From NCBI GenBank assembly GCA_003512955.1, contig DOTG01000008.1, positions 34,509-98,508 of the forward strand: 64,000 nucleotides of DNA, in the 5' to 3' direction. The stretch is from Marinilabiliales bacterium (GTDB taxonomy: Bacteria > Bacteroidota > Bacteroidia > Bacteroidales > SZUA-534). A program made the position numbers and the translations under genes. The notes beneath the pieces are model-generated. The model did no database searches. It saw only the letters and a list, made by a program, of their open reading frames with translations, and had not been told where the DNA came from. Positions 46,760 through 55,045 of the stretch are shown here, one piece after another (the stretch's first letter is position 1; each line of letters starts with the position of its first letter).

Positions 46760-47659
46760 TTATAGTCCTAATGATTTAATATAATCTCTGTTGCGTTGGG
46801 CACAAACCTTGGGGTTGCCCATTCCGGGAAGCACATCCTGTTCTACCACAATCCAGCCGTTGTATTTTTGGCGGTGCAGCTCCTGAACAATGGCCTTAAA
46901 ATCAACGGCTCCTTTGCCAAGTTCACAAAACACCCCATCGCGTACCGATTGGAAATAGTCCAGTTCTTTGGTTCTTGAATTTTGGGCAATAGCTGGGTCG
47001 CAATCCTTAAAATGGACGTGCCAAATGCGTTGGCTGTACTTTTTCAACGCTTCCAGAGGGTTTCCTCCTCCAAAATGGTAATGTCCCATGTCGAGTACCA
47101 AACCTAAAAGTTTAGGATCAGTCAGGGTCAATAACATTTCAATTTCGTCGGGTGTTTCCACATATCCGGCACAATGGTGATGAAACACGGTACGCAAACC
47201 GGTTTGTTTTTTTACCTCGGCTGCTATTTTGTTGGCACCTTCAGCAAAAATTTCCCATTCCTCTCGGGTAAGTTTCATTGCTTGAGTTACCCGTCCGGCA
47301 TTGTTGGTACGGACAGGCACACTGCCGTTTTCATCGGCCAACACAATAAAGGCATCTTTAAACCCGGCATCTGCCATAAGTTTAGCCGTTTTAACTGCTG
47401 ATTCTACCCCAGCTTGGTGTTTCGATTTGTCCTTTAAAAACACAGGAACAAAAGCCCCTAAAAGTTGGAAATCCCGTTGCTGAAGTTCTTTCTTTAGTTC
47501 ATTGGCATTGGTCGGCATAAAGCCCCAATCGCCCAATTCGGTACCTTCATACCCGGTTTCTTTCATCTCGTTCAAAACTTGTTGGAATCCCGCGGCCTCA
47601 CCTTGAAGGTCAAATTCCAGTACGCCCCAAGAACATGGGGCATTTGCTATTTTTATCAT
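46760..47659 (-). CDS. iolE: Inosose (2-keto-myo-inositol) dehydratase
   Basis: 299 residues of a xylose-isomerase-like TIM barrel. It opens with IANAPCSWGVLEFD, a form typical of one IolE branch, and has the metal-ligand segments VFHHHCAGYVETP, LVLDMGHYHFGGG, IWHVHFKDCDP and VVEQDVLPG. IolE removes water from 2-keto-myo-inositol to give the trihydroxycyclohexane-1,2-dione used by IolD. B. subtilis IolE has 297 residues. It lies 12 bases after iolA. A general sugar-phosphate isomerase role is the alternative, but the neighbours strongly support IolE. Confidence 0.88.
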   Translation of the reverse strand: MIKIANAPCSWGVLEFDLQGEAAGFQQVLNEMKETGYEGTELGDWGFMPTNANELKKELQQRDFQLLGAFVPVFLKDKSKHQAGVESAVKTAKLMADAGFKDAFIVLADENGSVPVRTNNAGRVTQAMKLTREEWEIFAEGANKIAAEVKKQTGLRTVFHHHCAGYVETPDEIEMLLTLTDPKLLGLVLDMGHYHFGGGNPLEALKKYSQRIWHVHFKDCDPAIAQNSRTKELDYFQSVRDGVFCELGKGAVDFKAIVQELHRQKYNGWIVVEQDVLPGMGNPKVCAQRNRDYIKSLGL

Positions 47660-47671
47660 ATCGTAAAAAGG

Positions 47672-49138
47672 TTAAAATTTCCGACTCCATTCATCGTGCC
47701 AGCGCTCAATAACCACCTTGGTTTGAGTGTAGAACTCCACTGCGTGGCGCGATTGTCCGTGCAAATCGCCAAAAAAACTTTCTTTCCATCCGCTGAAAGG
47801 GAAAAAAGCCATGGGTGCGGCAATACCAATGTTTACTCCAATGTTTCCGGCAATAGCATCGTGGCGGAATTTACGGGCGGAAGAACCGCTTTGCGTAAAA
47901 ATACAAGCTGCATTTCCATACCGGCCTTGATTGACAATGCCAATGGCTTCGTCGAGACTTTCGGCATGGGTGATGCTCAGTACCGGGCCAAATATTTCGG
48001 TGGAATAGGTTTCGCTCCCGGGTTTTATGTCGCTTAGTATAGTTGGTTTTATGAAATGCCCCTTTTCATGGCCTTCAATTTGGGCGTTTCTTCCATCCAG
48101 CAAAAGGCTGCAACTTTCATCAATTCCCTTTTGGATTAGCGATTCAACCCTGATTTTGCTTTCAGCTGTAATTACCGGGCCCATATCGGCCCCTTTTAAC
48201 CCGTTTCCAGTGGTTTTCAATTTGGCTGCTTCCACAATTTTTGAAACAAAAGCATCCTTAGCACTCCCTACCGTGATAACAATGGAAGCAGCCAAACACC
48301 TTTGTCCGGCACAACCAAAAGCACTGTCGGCAACAATTTTAACCGCAGTATCCATATCGGCATCGGGCATAATTACAATTGGGTTTTTGGCCCCACCTTG
48401 CGCCTGAACCCTTTTGCCATAAGCTGTTCCATGTTGGTACACATGTTTGGCCACCGCAGTGGAACCCACAAAACTGATGGCATCAATATACGGGTGTTCC
48501 AAAATGGCATCTACGGTTTCTCTGCCTCCATGTACCATATTGAGCACCCCTTTGGGCAGGTTCAGGGCTTCGAAAAGTTCGAAAATCTTGGCCATGGTTC
48601 CCGGTACTTTTTCCGAGGGTTTCACAATATAGGTATTGCCACAGGCCAAGGCATAAGGCATAAACCAAAAGGGAATCATCACCGGGAAATTGAAGGGTGA
48701 AATGCAGGCACCCAGCCCAAGGGGTTGCCTAATCATGTACTCGTCAATGCCAACGGCAATATCTTCTGAAAATTCGCTTTGCATCAACACCGGAATGCCA
48801 CAGGCCACTTCAATGTTTTCAATGGCCCGAACAATTTCAGCTTTCGATTCGGCAAAAGTTTTTCCGCTCTCGTGGGTGCAAATGGTTGAAATTTCATCGG
48901 CATGAGCTTCGAGTAACTGTTTCATTTTAAACAGGTATTGGATGCGTTGGGTAGCCGGCGTATTCCGCCAAGCCGGAAAAGCCTGTTTCGCTTTTTCGGC
49001 TGCCAGAGCCACATCCTCCTTGCAGCCAGCCGGTACTTGATACATGATCTGTCCTGTGGCTGGATTTTCTACACCAATGGTGGCGGCTTTTTTGCTTTCA
49101 ATCCAATTCCCGTCAATATAGTTTTTTAATGTCTCCAT
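47672..49138 (-). CDS. iolA: Methylmalonate-semialdehyde dehydrogenase (CoA-acylating)
   Basis: 488 residues of the aldehyde dehydrogenase superfamily. NAD-binding Rossmann motifs (SFVGSTAVAKHVY), the catalytic cysteine Cys281 in GCAGQRCLAAS and the C-terminal substrate region (GNIGVNIGIAAPMAFFPFSGWK) match MmsA/IolA, which converts malonate semialdehyde to acetyl-CoA and CO2, the last step of inositol breakdown; it can also act in valine degradation. It lies between iolD (35 bases) and iolE (12 bases), so the inositol role is favoured. Confidence 0.92.
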   Translation of the reverse strand: METLKNYIDGNWIESKKAATIGVENPATGQIMYQVPAGCKEDVALAAEKAKQAFPAWRNTPATQRIQYLFKMKQLLEAHADEISTICTHESGKTFAESKAEIVRAIENIEVACGIPVLMQSEFSEDIAVGIDEYMIRQPLGLGACISPFNFPVMIPFWFMPYALACGNTYIVKPSEKVPGTMAKIFELFEALNLPKGVLNMVHGGRETVDAILEHPYIDAISFVGSTAVAKHVYQHGTAYGKRVQAQGGAKNPIVIMPDADMDTAVKIVADSAFGCAGQRCLAASIVITVGSAKDAFVSKIVEAAKLKTTGNGLKGADMGPVITAESKIRVESLIQKGIDESCSLLLDGRNAQIEGHEKGHFIKPTILSDIKPGSETYSTEIFGPVLSITHAESLDEAIGIVNQGRYGNAACIFTQSGSSARKFRHDAIAGNIGVNIGIAAPMAFFPFSGWKESFFGDLHGQSRHAVEFYTQTKVVIERWHDEWSRKF

Positions 49139-49173
49139 TTATTATTCTGTTTTATGTTCAGTTGTTTAATTAT

Positions 49174-51045
49174 TTACCAATAGTATTTCTGATCCTTTTT
49201 ATGCTCACGGTATTGTTTGTAGGCTTCGTTTACCGATTTTTCCTCCGATACTTCAGCAATGGCAACTTCCCACCAGGCGTACCCTGGAATGCCTTTTGTT
49301 AATTCGGTTTCGACCACAATAACGGTGGTGCGCACATTTTTTTTTGCTTGTACCAATGCCTCTTTCAACGAGGGCAGGTCTTTCGCCTCAATAACTTCGG
49401 CACCAAGGCTTCGGGCGTTTTCGGCATAGTTCACGGGCAACACGTCGCCGGTTAATTGCCCGGTTGTGGAATCACGGTACCGGTATTTGGTTCCAAACCG
49501 CTGCGAACCAATTGACTGTGATAGGTTCCCGATGCTACCAAAACCATTGTTGTTGATTAAAACAATGTTGTATTTTACCCCTTCCTGAATGGCGGTAATA
49601 ATATCGCTGTTCATCATCAGGTAGTTGCCGTCGCCCACCATTACCCATATTTCACGCTCCGGACTGGCCAATTTGGCGCCAATTCCGGCGGCACATTCGT
49701 ACCCCATGGTTGAATAGCCGTATTCCAGATGGAACGATTTGGGATGTGTTGCCCTCCACAATTTATGCAAATCGCCCGGAAGGCTTCCGGCGGCACACAA
49801 CACAACATCGTTTGGATTGGCTATTTCATTTACCGCTCCAATAATTTCGGCTTGCGTAATAGAGTCAGATTGATGATTGGCGTACACACCAGTTACATAC
49901 TTATCCCACGTTTGGTTCAAACCCTCAACGTGCAGTTGGTAAGTTTTTGAAGTGGCGTAACCCTCAAGCAATCCGGAAAGTTCGTCAATACACACTTTGG
50001 CATCTCCGGTAAGCGAAATGCCATGGTGTTTATAGGCATCGAACTCCGAAATATTGATGTTTACAAACCGTACATTTGGGTTTTGAAAAGCGGTTTTTGA
50101 AGCGGTGGTAAAATCACTGTAGCGGGTGCCAATGCCAATTACCACATCGGCTTTGGCGGTAAATTCATTGGCCCCGGGGGTTCCAGTAGCGCCAACGGCA
50201 CCAAGGTTTAACGGGTGGTTGTACGCAAGGGCTCCTTTTCCGGCAAATGTTTCAGTCACCGGGATTCCGGTTTTTTCAGCAAAGATTTTCAGTGAATCGG
50301 TGGCCTGGCTGTATATAACGCCACCTCCACTCACAATTACGGGGTGTTGTGCTTTTTTAATCAAGGCAGCAGCCTCTTTTAATGCCAATATATCAGGCCG
50401 TGGGCGGCCAATGCGCCAAACCCTCTTTTTGAACATCGCTTCAGGAAAATCATAAGCTTCGGCCTGAACATCTTGTGGCAAACATAAAGTAACTGCGCCG
50501 GTTTCCGATGGCGAAGTCAATACCCGCATCACTTCGGGTAATGCGGTAATCAACTGTTCGGGGCGGTTAATACGATCCCAGTATTTCGATACGGGTTTAA
50601 AACAATCATTCACAGAAATATCTTGCGCTTGCGACGATTCCAGTTGCTGCAATACCGGAGCAACCTGCCGGGTGGCAAAAATATCGCCGGGGATAATCAA
50701 CACCGGCAGCCGGTTTATGGTAGCACAGGCGGCTCCTGTTACCATGTTGGTGGCACCGGGCCCAATGGAAGAGGTACAAACAAAAGTTCCCATGCGGTCT
50801 TTCATCTTGGCATAAGCAATGGCAATGTGTACCGATGCTTGCTCGTTGCGGGTCATAATGTACTTAAAATCGGGATTCTGGCTCAACGCCTGACCAATTC
50901 CTGCAATGTTCCCATGGCCAAAAATGCCTAAGCATCCCGCAAAAAATTGATGCTCAACACCATCGCGTTCCACATATTGGTTTTTGAGATAACTGATGAC
51001 CGCTTGAGCCACAGTCATTCGTATAGTTTTTAATGGTTTATCCAT
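49174..51045 (-). CDS. iolD: 3D-(3,5/4)-trihydroxycyclohexane-1,2-dione hydrolase (TPP-dependent)
   Basis: About 623 residues from the ATG at 51045 (MDKPLKTIRMTV). Longer reading from 51099 would overlap iolC by 41 bases, so 51045 is preferred and leaves a 13-base gap. Three acetolactate-synthase-type domains are seen. The first has FFAGCLGIFGHGN and SIGPGATNMVTGAA; the middle domain has VIVSGGGVIYS; the last holds the thiamine-diphosphate/Mg2+ motif, GDGNYLMMNSD...NNNGFG. IolD opens the ring of the dione to 5-deoxy-glucuronate. Its length is typical for the family (about 630). Confidence 0.94.
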   Translation of the reverse strand: MDKPLKTIRMTVAQAVISYLKNQYVERDGVEHQFFAGCLGIFGHGNIAGIGQALSQNPDFKYIMTRNEQASVHIAIAYAKMKDRMGTFVCTSSIGPGATNMVTGAACATINRLPVLIIPGDIFATRQVAPVLQQLESSQAQDISVNDCFKPVSKYWDRINRPEQLITALPEVMRVLTSPSETGAVTLCLPQDVQAEAYDFPEAMFKKRVWRIGRPRPDILALKEAAALIKKAQHPVIVSGGGVIYSQATDSLKIFAEKTGIPVTETFAGKGALAYNHPLNLGAVGATGTPGANEFTAKADVVIGIGTRYSDFTTASKTAFQNPNVRFVNINISEFDAYKHHGISLTGDAKVCIDELSGLLEGYATSKTYQLHVEGLNQTWDKYVTGVYANHQSDSITQAEIIGAVNEIANPNDVVLCAAGSLPGDLHKLWRATHPKSFHLEYGYSTMGYECAAGIGAKLASPEREIWVMVGDGNYLMMNSDIITAIQEGVKYNIVLINNNGFGSIGNLSQSIGSQRFGTKYRYRDSTTGQLTGDVLPVNYAENARSLGAEVIEAKDLPSLKEALVQAKKNVRTTVIVVETELTKGIPGYAWWEVAIAEVSEEKSVNEAYKQYREHKKDQKYYW

Positions 51046-51058
51046 AACATCCTGGTTT

Positions 51059-52069
51059 TTAAAATCCTCCTTTACTTTCAATAAATGCCAATGCCTCATG
51101 GAGTGTGGGATTAAAATTGGAGCAGCCCGGTTTAGTTACCAAAATAGCACCACAGGCATTGCCCATGCGGCAGCATTTGTACCAGTCCCAACCATTGAGG
51201 TAGCCATACATAAAACCACTGGCAAAGGCATCGCCGGCACCTAATACATTCAAAACTTCTACCTGGAAACCAGGGACATCGATCACGCTGCCGTTTTTTA
51301 AAAATACCGACGAACCTTTGGCACCGCGTTTTACGATCAACGCTTCCACCCCAAGTTTCATAATCCCTTTAATGGCTTCGTTTACGTTTCCACGGATCTC
51401 AGGGGCCGAAATTTGCTGGTTAATAATTTTTATCTGGTTTGGGTCTTTGAGCATGGTGGCTAGTATTTCCTCCTCGGTGCCAAGGGCAAGGGTACTATAT
51501 TTCAAATAGGCACGGGCTGTTACCCCAAACGAACGGGGGTCGTGCCATTGGTCGGCCCTAAAATCCAAGTCAATTAAAATGGGAACATTGTTTTGCACAG
51601 CTACTTCGGCCGCATAAAAAGCAGCTGATCGGGTAGGCTCCACATTCAATGCCGTGGCCGAAATCTCGAAAAGCTGGGTTGAGGAAATGTCGGCATGAAT
51701 CACATCGTCGATGTTAACTTTTGAATCGGCACAGTTATCGCGGTAATAAACCAATGGAAAATTATCGGGAGGTTCAATCCCAAGCATCACAGCACTGGTG
51801 CGGCTTCCTGGCTTTCGTGGGATTAAGCTTGTTTCTACCCCTTCGTTATTTAAAAAATTGAGCAGGAAATTGGCAATCTGGTCATCGCCAACCGCCGTTA
51901 AAAGGGCCGATTTCAACCCTAACCTACGGGTTCCAACAGCCATATTCAGTGGCGATCCTCCCACATAAGCATTGAATGATTTTATATCAACAAAAGGGGC
52001 ACCAATATTTGCGGAATATAAATCAATGGAAGATCTTCCGTAGGTGATTACATCATATTTTTTTTCCAT
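51059..52069 (-). CDS. iolC: 5-Dehydro-2-deoxygluconokinase (PfkB family)
   Basis: 336 residues. A ribokinase-fold protein starting YDVITYGRSSIDLYSANIGAPF, with the sugar-binding NAYVGGSPLNMAVGTRRLG and the PfkB signature VLGAGDAFASGF whose Asp280 is the catalytic base. IolC phosphorylates 2-deoxy-5-keto-gluconate at C6. The opening IDLYSANIGAPF is typical of IolC. Spacing is 15 bases after iolB and 13 before iolD. Confidence 0.93.
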   Translation of the reverse strand: MEKKYDVITYGRSSIDLYSANIGAPFVDIKSFNAYVGGSPLNMAVGTRRLGLKSALLTAVGDDQIANFLLNFLNNEGVETSLIPRKPGSRTSAVMLGIEPPDNFPLVYYRDNCADSKVNIDDVIHADISSTQLFEISATALNVEPTRSAAFYAAEVAVQNNVPILIDLDFRADQWHDPRSFGVTARAYLKYSTLALGTEEEILATMLKDPNQIKIINQQISAPEIRGNVNEAIKGIMKLGVEALIVKRGAKGSSVFLKNGSVIDVPGFQVEVLNVLGAGDAFASGFMYGYLNGWDWYKCCRMGNACGAILVTKPGCSNFNPTLHEALAFIESKGGF

Positions 52070-52084
52070 TTCAGCATGGGATTA

Positions 52085-52969
52085 TTAGTTATTCATTTCA
52101 AGTGTAACAATAGGTAGCCGTGGATCCATCCCTTTCCAGGTTCCATGTATCCACTTGTGTTTGGGGTCGTCGGTGTTTGCCAACGATTGATCGCTCCCGG
52201 CAAGGAAATTCAGGTAATATACATTGTACCCATGGCCAGCTACCACTGGATGATACCCGCGGGGTACCATCACCAAATCGTTGTTGGCAACTTCTACCAA
52301 TTCGTTGATGCTTTTATCATCGGTATAAACTTTTTGTATGGCAAATCCTTGGGGTTTGTCAATTTTGTAAAAGTAAACCTCTTCAAGGCTTGCTTCAGTC
52401 ACTTTTCCAGTTTCGGCATTTACCACCCGGTTGTCGTGTTTGTGGGCAGGGAACGAGCTCCAATTTCCTGACGGGGTATATACCTCAACACAAACTAAAC
52501 GCTGACAATCGGACCCCGGGGGAAGGATGCTGTTAATCTGGCGGCTTGCATTGTCTCCGCCACGGAATTCAATACCCAACTTTTGCACACTTTCGGGGGT
52601 TATAAATTGCGCATTGTGCTTTTCATTGGCCGGGCACCAGCCGTAAGCCAAATCGAGCTGTTCGCTTTCTGCTTTTAGGGTGTAGGGTGTGTAAGGGGGC
52701 AAATACAGCGCATGGGGCAATCCACTGAAAACATCCCTCCGTCCATTTTTGGTTTCCCATTTTCCAAAGGAGGTATAAGCCGTAAAGTTCCCTCCCAACA
52801 ACACGAATAAATATTCATGGGTGCCGGTATCGCCGCAAAGGGTCTCGCCTTTATTCATGTGGCGGGCCTGAAAATTCAGGAATTTCCAATCGGCCTGCTC
52901 ACTGGTGAGTCTTTGGTATATTGGGTTATTAATAGATTTTACCAGCAGGTTGCTTTTTTTTGCATTCAT
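52085..52969 (-). CDS. iolB: 5-Deoxy-glucuronate isomerase
   Basis: 294 residues of the IolB/KduI bicupin family. Diagnostic segments: LAYGWCPANEKHNAQFITP, VCVEVYTPSGNWSSFPAHKHD with the metal-binding His cluster, LEEVYFYKIDKPQGFAIQ and MVPRGYHPVVAGHGYNVYYLN. IolB converts 5-deoxy-glucuronate to 2-deoxy-5-keto-gluconate, the substrate of IolC. It is spaced 13 bases after iolJ and 15 before iolC, consistent with a tight operon. Confidence 0.94.
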   Translation of the reverse strand: MNAKKSNLLVKSINNPIYQRLTSEQADWKFLNFQARHMNKGETLCGDTGTHEYLFVLLGGNFTAYTSFGKWETKNGRRDVFSGLPHALYLPPYTPYTLKAESEQLDLAYGWCPANEKHNAQFITPESVQKLGIEFRGGDNASRQINSILPPGSDCQRLVCVEVYTPSGNWSSFPAHKHDNRVVNAETGKVTEASLEEVYFYKIDKPQGFAIQKVYTDDKSINELVEVANNDLVMVPRGYHPVVAGHGYNVYYLNFLAGSDQSLANTDDPKHKWIHGTWKGMDPRLPIVTLEMNN

Positions 52970-52982
52970 ATAATTTTATGTA

Positions 52983-53906
52983 TTAAAGTTCATTGATGAT
53001 AAGTCCGGTGCATTTTTCAACCACAAAAGATTCCAATTCGGACATGAATTTTTTGCCAGGAACAACCATATCAAACAGTTCCGGGGTCTCCTTAAAAAAT
53101 TCCCGGTGCACACGGGTCCATAGCAACCGGATATCGGTAGCAATATTGATTTTGCACACACCCAGTTTGATGGCTTGTAGTAATTCCTTTTTTTGAATCC
53201 CTTTGGCACTCTCTTTTAACAGGCCTCCGGCTCGGTTGATGCGCTCTATTTCGGCATAAGGAACCGACGATGCCCCATGCAGTACCAAAGGAAAGCCCGG
53301 TAATTGCTGATGGATTTTCGTCAGGATTCCCAGTTGCAACCCTTGGGCGCCGATGAATTTATATGCCCCGTGGCTGGTTCCTACCGCGATGGCGAGGCTA
53401 TCACATTGGGTTAATTTTACAAATTCTTTGGCCTGATCCGGATCGGTATATCGGGCACTACCAGAGTCTATGTCCAAGTGATCTTCAATTCCGCTCAGGA
53501 TCCCCAATTCCGCTTCAACGGCTATCCCTTTTTGATGAGCCAGGTTTACAACTTCGCGGGTAATCCTCACATTTTCGGAAAATGTTTCGTGCGATGCATC
53601 GATCATTACCGATTTATAATGGCCCGAATGGATGGCATTGTAGCAATGTTCCAGGTTCCCGTGATCTAGATGGATGGAGTAATCAACCTTAGGAAATTTG
53701 GTTTCAGTTGCTTTTATGCATTGTATTAATACCTCTGAGGATAGATAATTACGGGCGGCGGGTGTTATTTGAATGATTACAGGCATATTGCATTTTGAGG
53801 CACCACTAAAAACCGCCCAGACCTGTTCCGCGTTAAACACGTTGAAGGCTGCAATCCCATAATGCTGGTATGCTTGTTTAAATATTTGATTTGTTGATAG
53901 TAACAT
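52983..53906 (-). CDS. iolJ: Class II aldolase, 6-phospho-5-dehydro-2-deoxy-gluconate aldolase
   Basis: 307 residues of the class II fructose-bisphosphate aldolase family: FNVFNAEQVWAV, SIHLDHGNLEH (zinc ligand His82), VMIDASHE, VEAELGIL, AVGTSHGAYKF, VLHGASSVP and INIATDIRL. IolJ cleaves the phosphorylated keto-deoxy-gluconate to dihydroxyacetone phosphate and malonate semialdehyde. Fructose-bisphosphate or tagatose-bisphosphate aldolase activity cannot be excluded from sequence, but the gene heads the iol operon and fills the one step otherwise missing. Its start lies 165 bases from the divergent AraC-type regulator. Confidence 0.87.
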   Translation of the reverse strand: MLLSTNQIFKQAYQHYGIAAFNVFNAEQVWAVFSGASKCNMPVIIQITPAARNYLSSEVLIQCIKATETKFPKVDYSIHLDHGNLEHCYNAIHSGHYKSVMIDASHETFSENVRITREVVNLAHQKGIAVEAELGILSGIEDHLDIDSGSARYTDPDQAKEFVKLTQCDSLAIAVGTSHGAYKFIGAQGLQLGILTKIHQQLPGFPLVLHGASSVPYAEIERINRAGGLLKESAKGIQKKELLQAIKLGVCKINIATDIRLLWTRVHREFFKETPELFDMVVPGKKFMSELESFVVEKCTGLIINEL

Positions 53907-54071
53907 ATTTTACTTGAGAGTGTTTTTGTTATTATTGAAACAGTAGGTTAAAGTTAGACACAGTAAACCGACAATGAACCCTGTTTTTATCAACTTATGA
54001 TGGGATATTATCCTTTTTCTGTTTCCTAAATAAAATATCGCTAAATTAGACCCATAATTTTCTGGGATGAT
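53907..54071. promoter_or_regulatory. Divergent control region between the iol operon and the AraC-type regulator
   Basis: 165 AT-rich bases between the two divergent start codons. It must contain promoters for both directions, but I find no TTTG/TAnnTTTG match on either strand and no clear palindrome. Its role is inferred from gene arrangement only. Confidence 0.4.
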
Positions 54072-54956
54072 ATGAAACCATTTTTTCAAAAACTAGCGCC
54101 ACTTCCTGAGGAGTCTATCATTTTTCTTGACGAAGAGATACCTCATTTCATGGTACCGTGGCATTTCCACCCCGAGATTGAAATTCTGTATGTGGTTAAA
54201 AGCACGGGCACACGGTATATTGGCGACAGTGTAAATAATTTTGGCGAGGGCGATTTGTGTATTATTGGCGAGAATGTGCCGCACTGGTGGAAAAGCGATC
54301 CCATTTATCTTGAAAATGCAAACAGCATAAATACCAAATCGCTGGTAATTCAATTCCGAAAAGAAATTTTCAACTCGAACTTCATCAACCTGCCTGAGAT
54401 GCAACAGATTAAAGATCTGCTGGAACGTTCGCAACGGGGAATTCAATTTACAGGCAAAGCAAAAGTGGAATTTGGGAAACACATCCGTAAGATTTTTAAA
54501 CTTTCAGGGATTCAGCGTATCACCGAGTTGATTTTATTGTTGGACCGTATGGCTGCATCTGCCGATTCAAAGGTACTTACCAGCGTGGGGTATTCCAAAA
54601 TTGTGAATACTTACGACTTTCAACGGTTCAACAAGGTGCACGAATACATCATCCGCAATTTCCAGAACCAAATTACCCTCGATGAAATTTCGGACCATGT
54701 AAGCATGTCGTCCACTGCTTTCTGCCGGTATTTTAAAAAACGGACCGGTAAAACGTTCTTTGCTTTTTTAAATGAATTTAAGGTTGGCCATGCCTGTAAA
54801 TTATTGTCTGAAAAAAATACTTCTGTTTCGCGGGCATGCTATGAGAGTGGTTTTAATAATATTTCCCATTTCAACGAGCAGTTTAAAAGGATAGTCCATC
54901 GTACTCCTTCCGAGTATCAGGCAGAACACTCCGGGAAAAATATTTTCATGTTGTAA
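54072..54956 (+). CDS. AraC-family transcriptional regulator with cupin sensor domain
   Basis: 294 residues. The N-terminal cupin (about 20-110) has VPWHFHPEIEILYV, GDLCIIGENVPHWW. The C-terminal pair of helix-turn-helix motifs (about 190-288) has ITLDEISDHVSMSSTAFCRYFKKRTGK and VSRACYESGFNNISHFNEQFKRI, with the closing TPSEY. Such proteins bind a sugar or polyol in the cupin and activate nearby operons. It is divergent from iolJ and is the only transcription regulator in the window, so it is the best candidate to control inositol catabolism and perhaps the connected glycan genes. No HTCS or ECF sigma regulator is seen. Confidence 0.9.
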   Translation: MKPFFQKLAPLPEESIIFLDEEIPHFMVPWHFHPEIEILYVVKSTGTRYIGDSVNNFGEGDLCIIGENVPHWWKSDPIYLENANSINTKSLVIQFRKEIFNSNFINLPEMQQIKDLLERSQRGIQFTGKAKVEFGKHIRKIFKLSGIQRITELILLLDRMAASADSKVLTSVGYSKIVNTYDFQRFNKVHEYIIRNFQNQITLDEISDHVSMSSTAFCRYFKKRTGKTFFAFLNEFKVGHACKLLSEKNTSVSRACYESGFNNISHFNEQFKRIVHRTPSEYQAEHSGKNIFML

Positions 54957-54961
54957 CTTTG
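54954..54961 (+). promoter_or_regulatory. Candidate -7 element upstream of the DUF418 gene
   Basis: TAACTTTG matches TAnnTTTG exactly and overlaps the end of the AraC-type gene, about 85 bases before the DUF418 start. There is no TTTG about 20 bases upstream, so it is a weak prediction. Confidence 0.25.
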
Positions 54962-55045
54962 CATAAATATTAATTTACCTTAAAGAAGCCTTTATTTTTA
55001 TTGTTAATATGAATGAATTGTTTTTATATTCGTCAAAAAAATGTT

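Noticed and set aside
47579..48037. Plus-strand frame of 152 codons
   Set aside because: Lies antisense to iolE and iolA, which are both clear family members.
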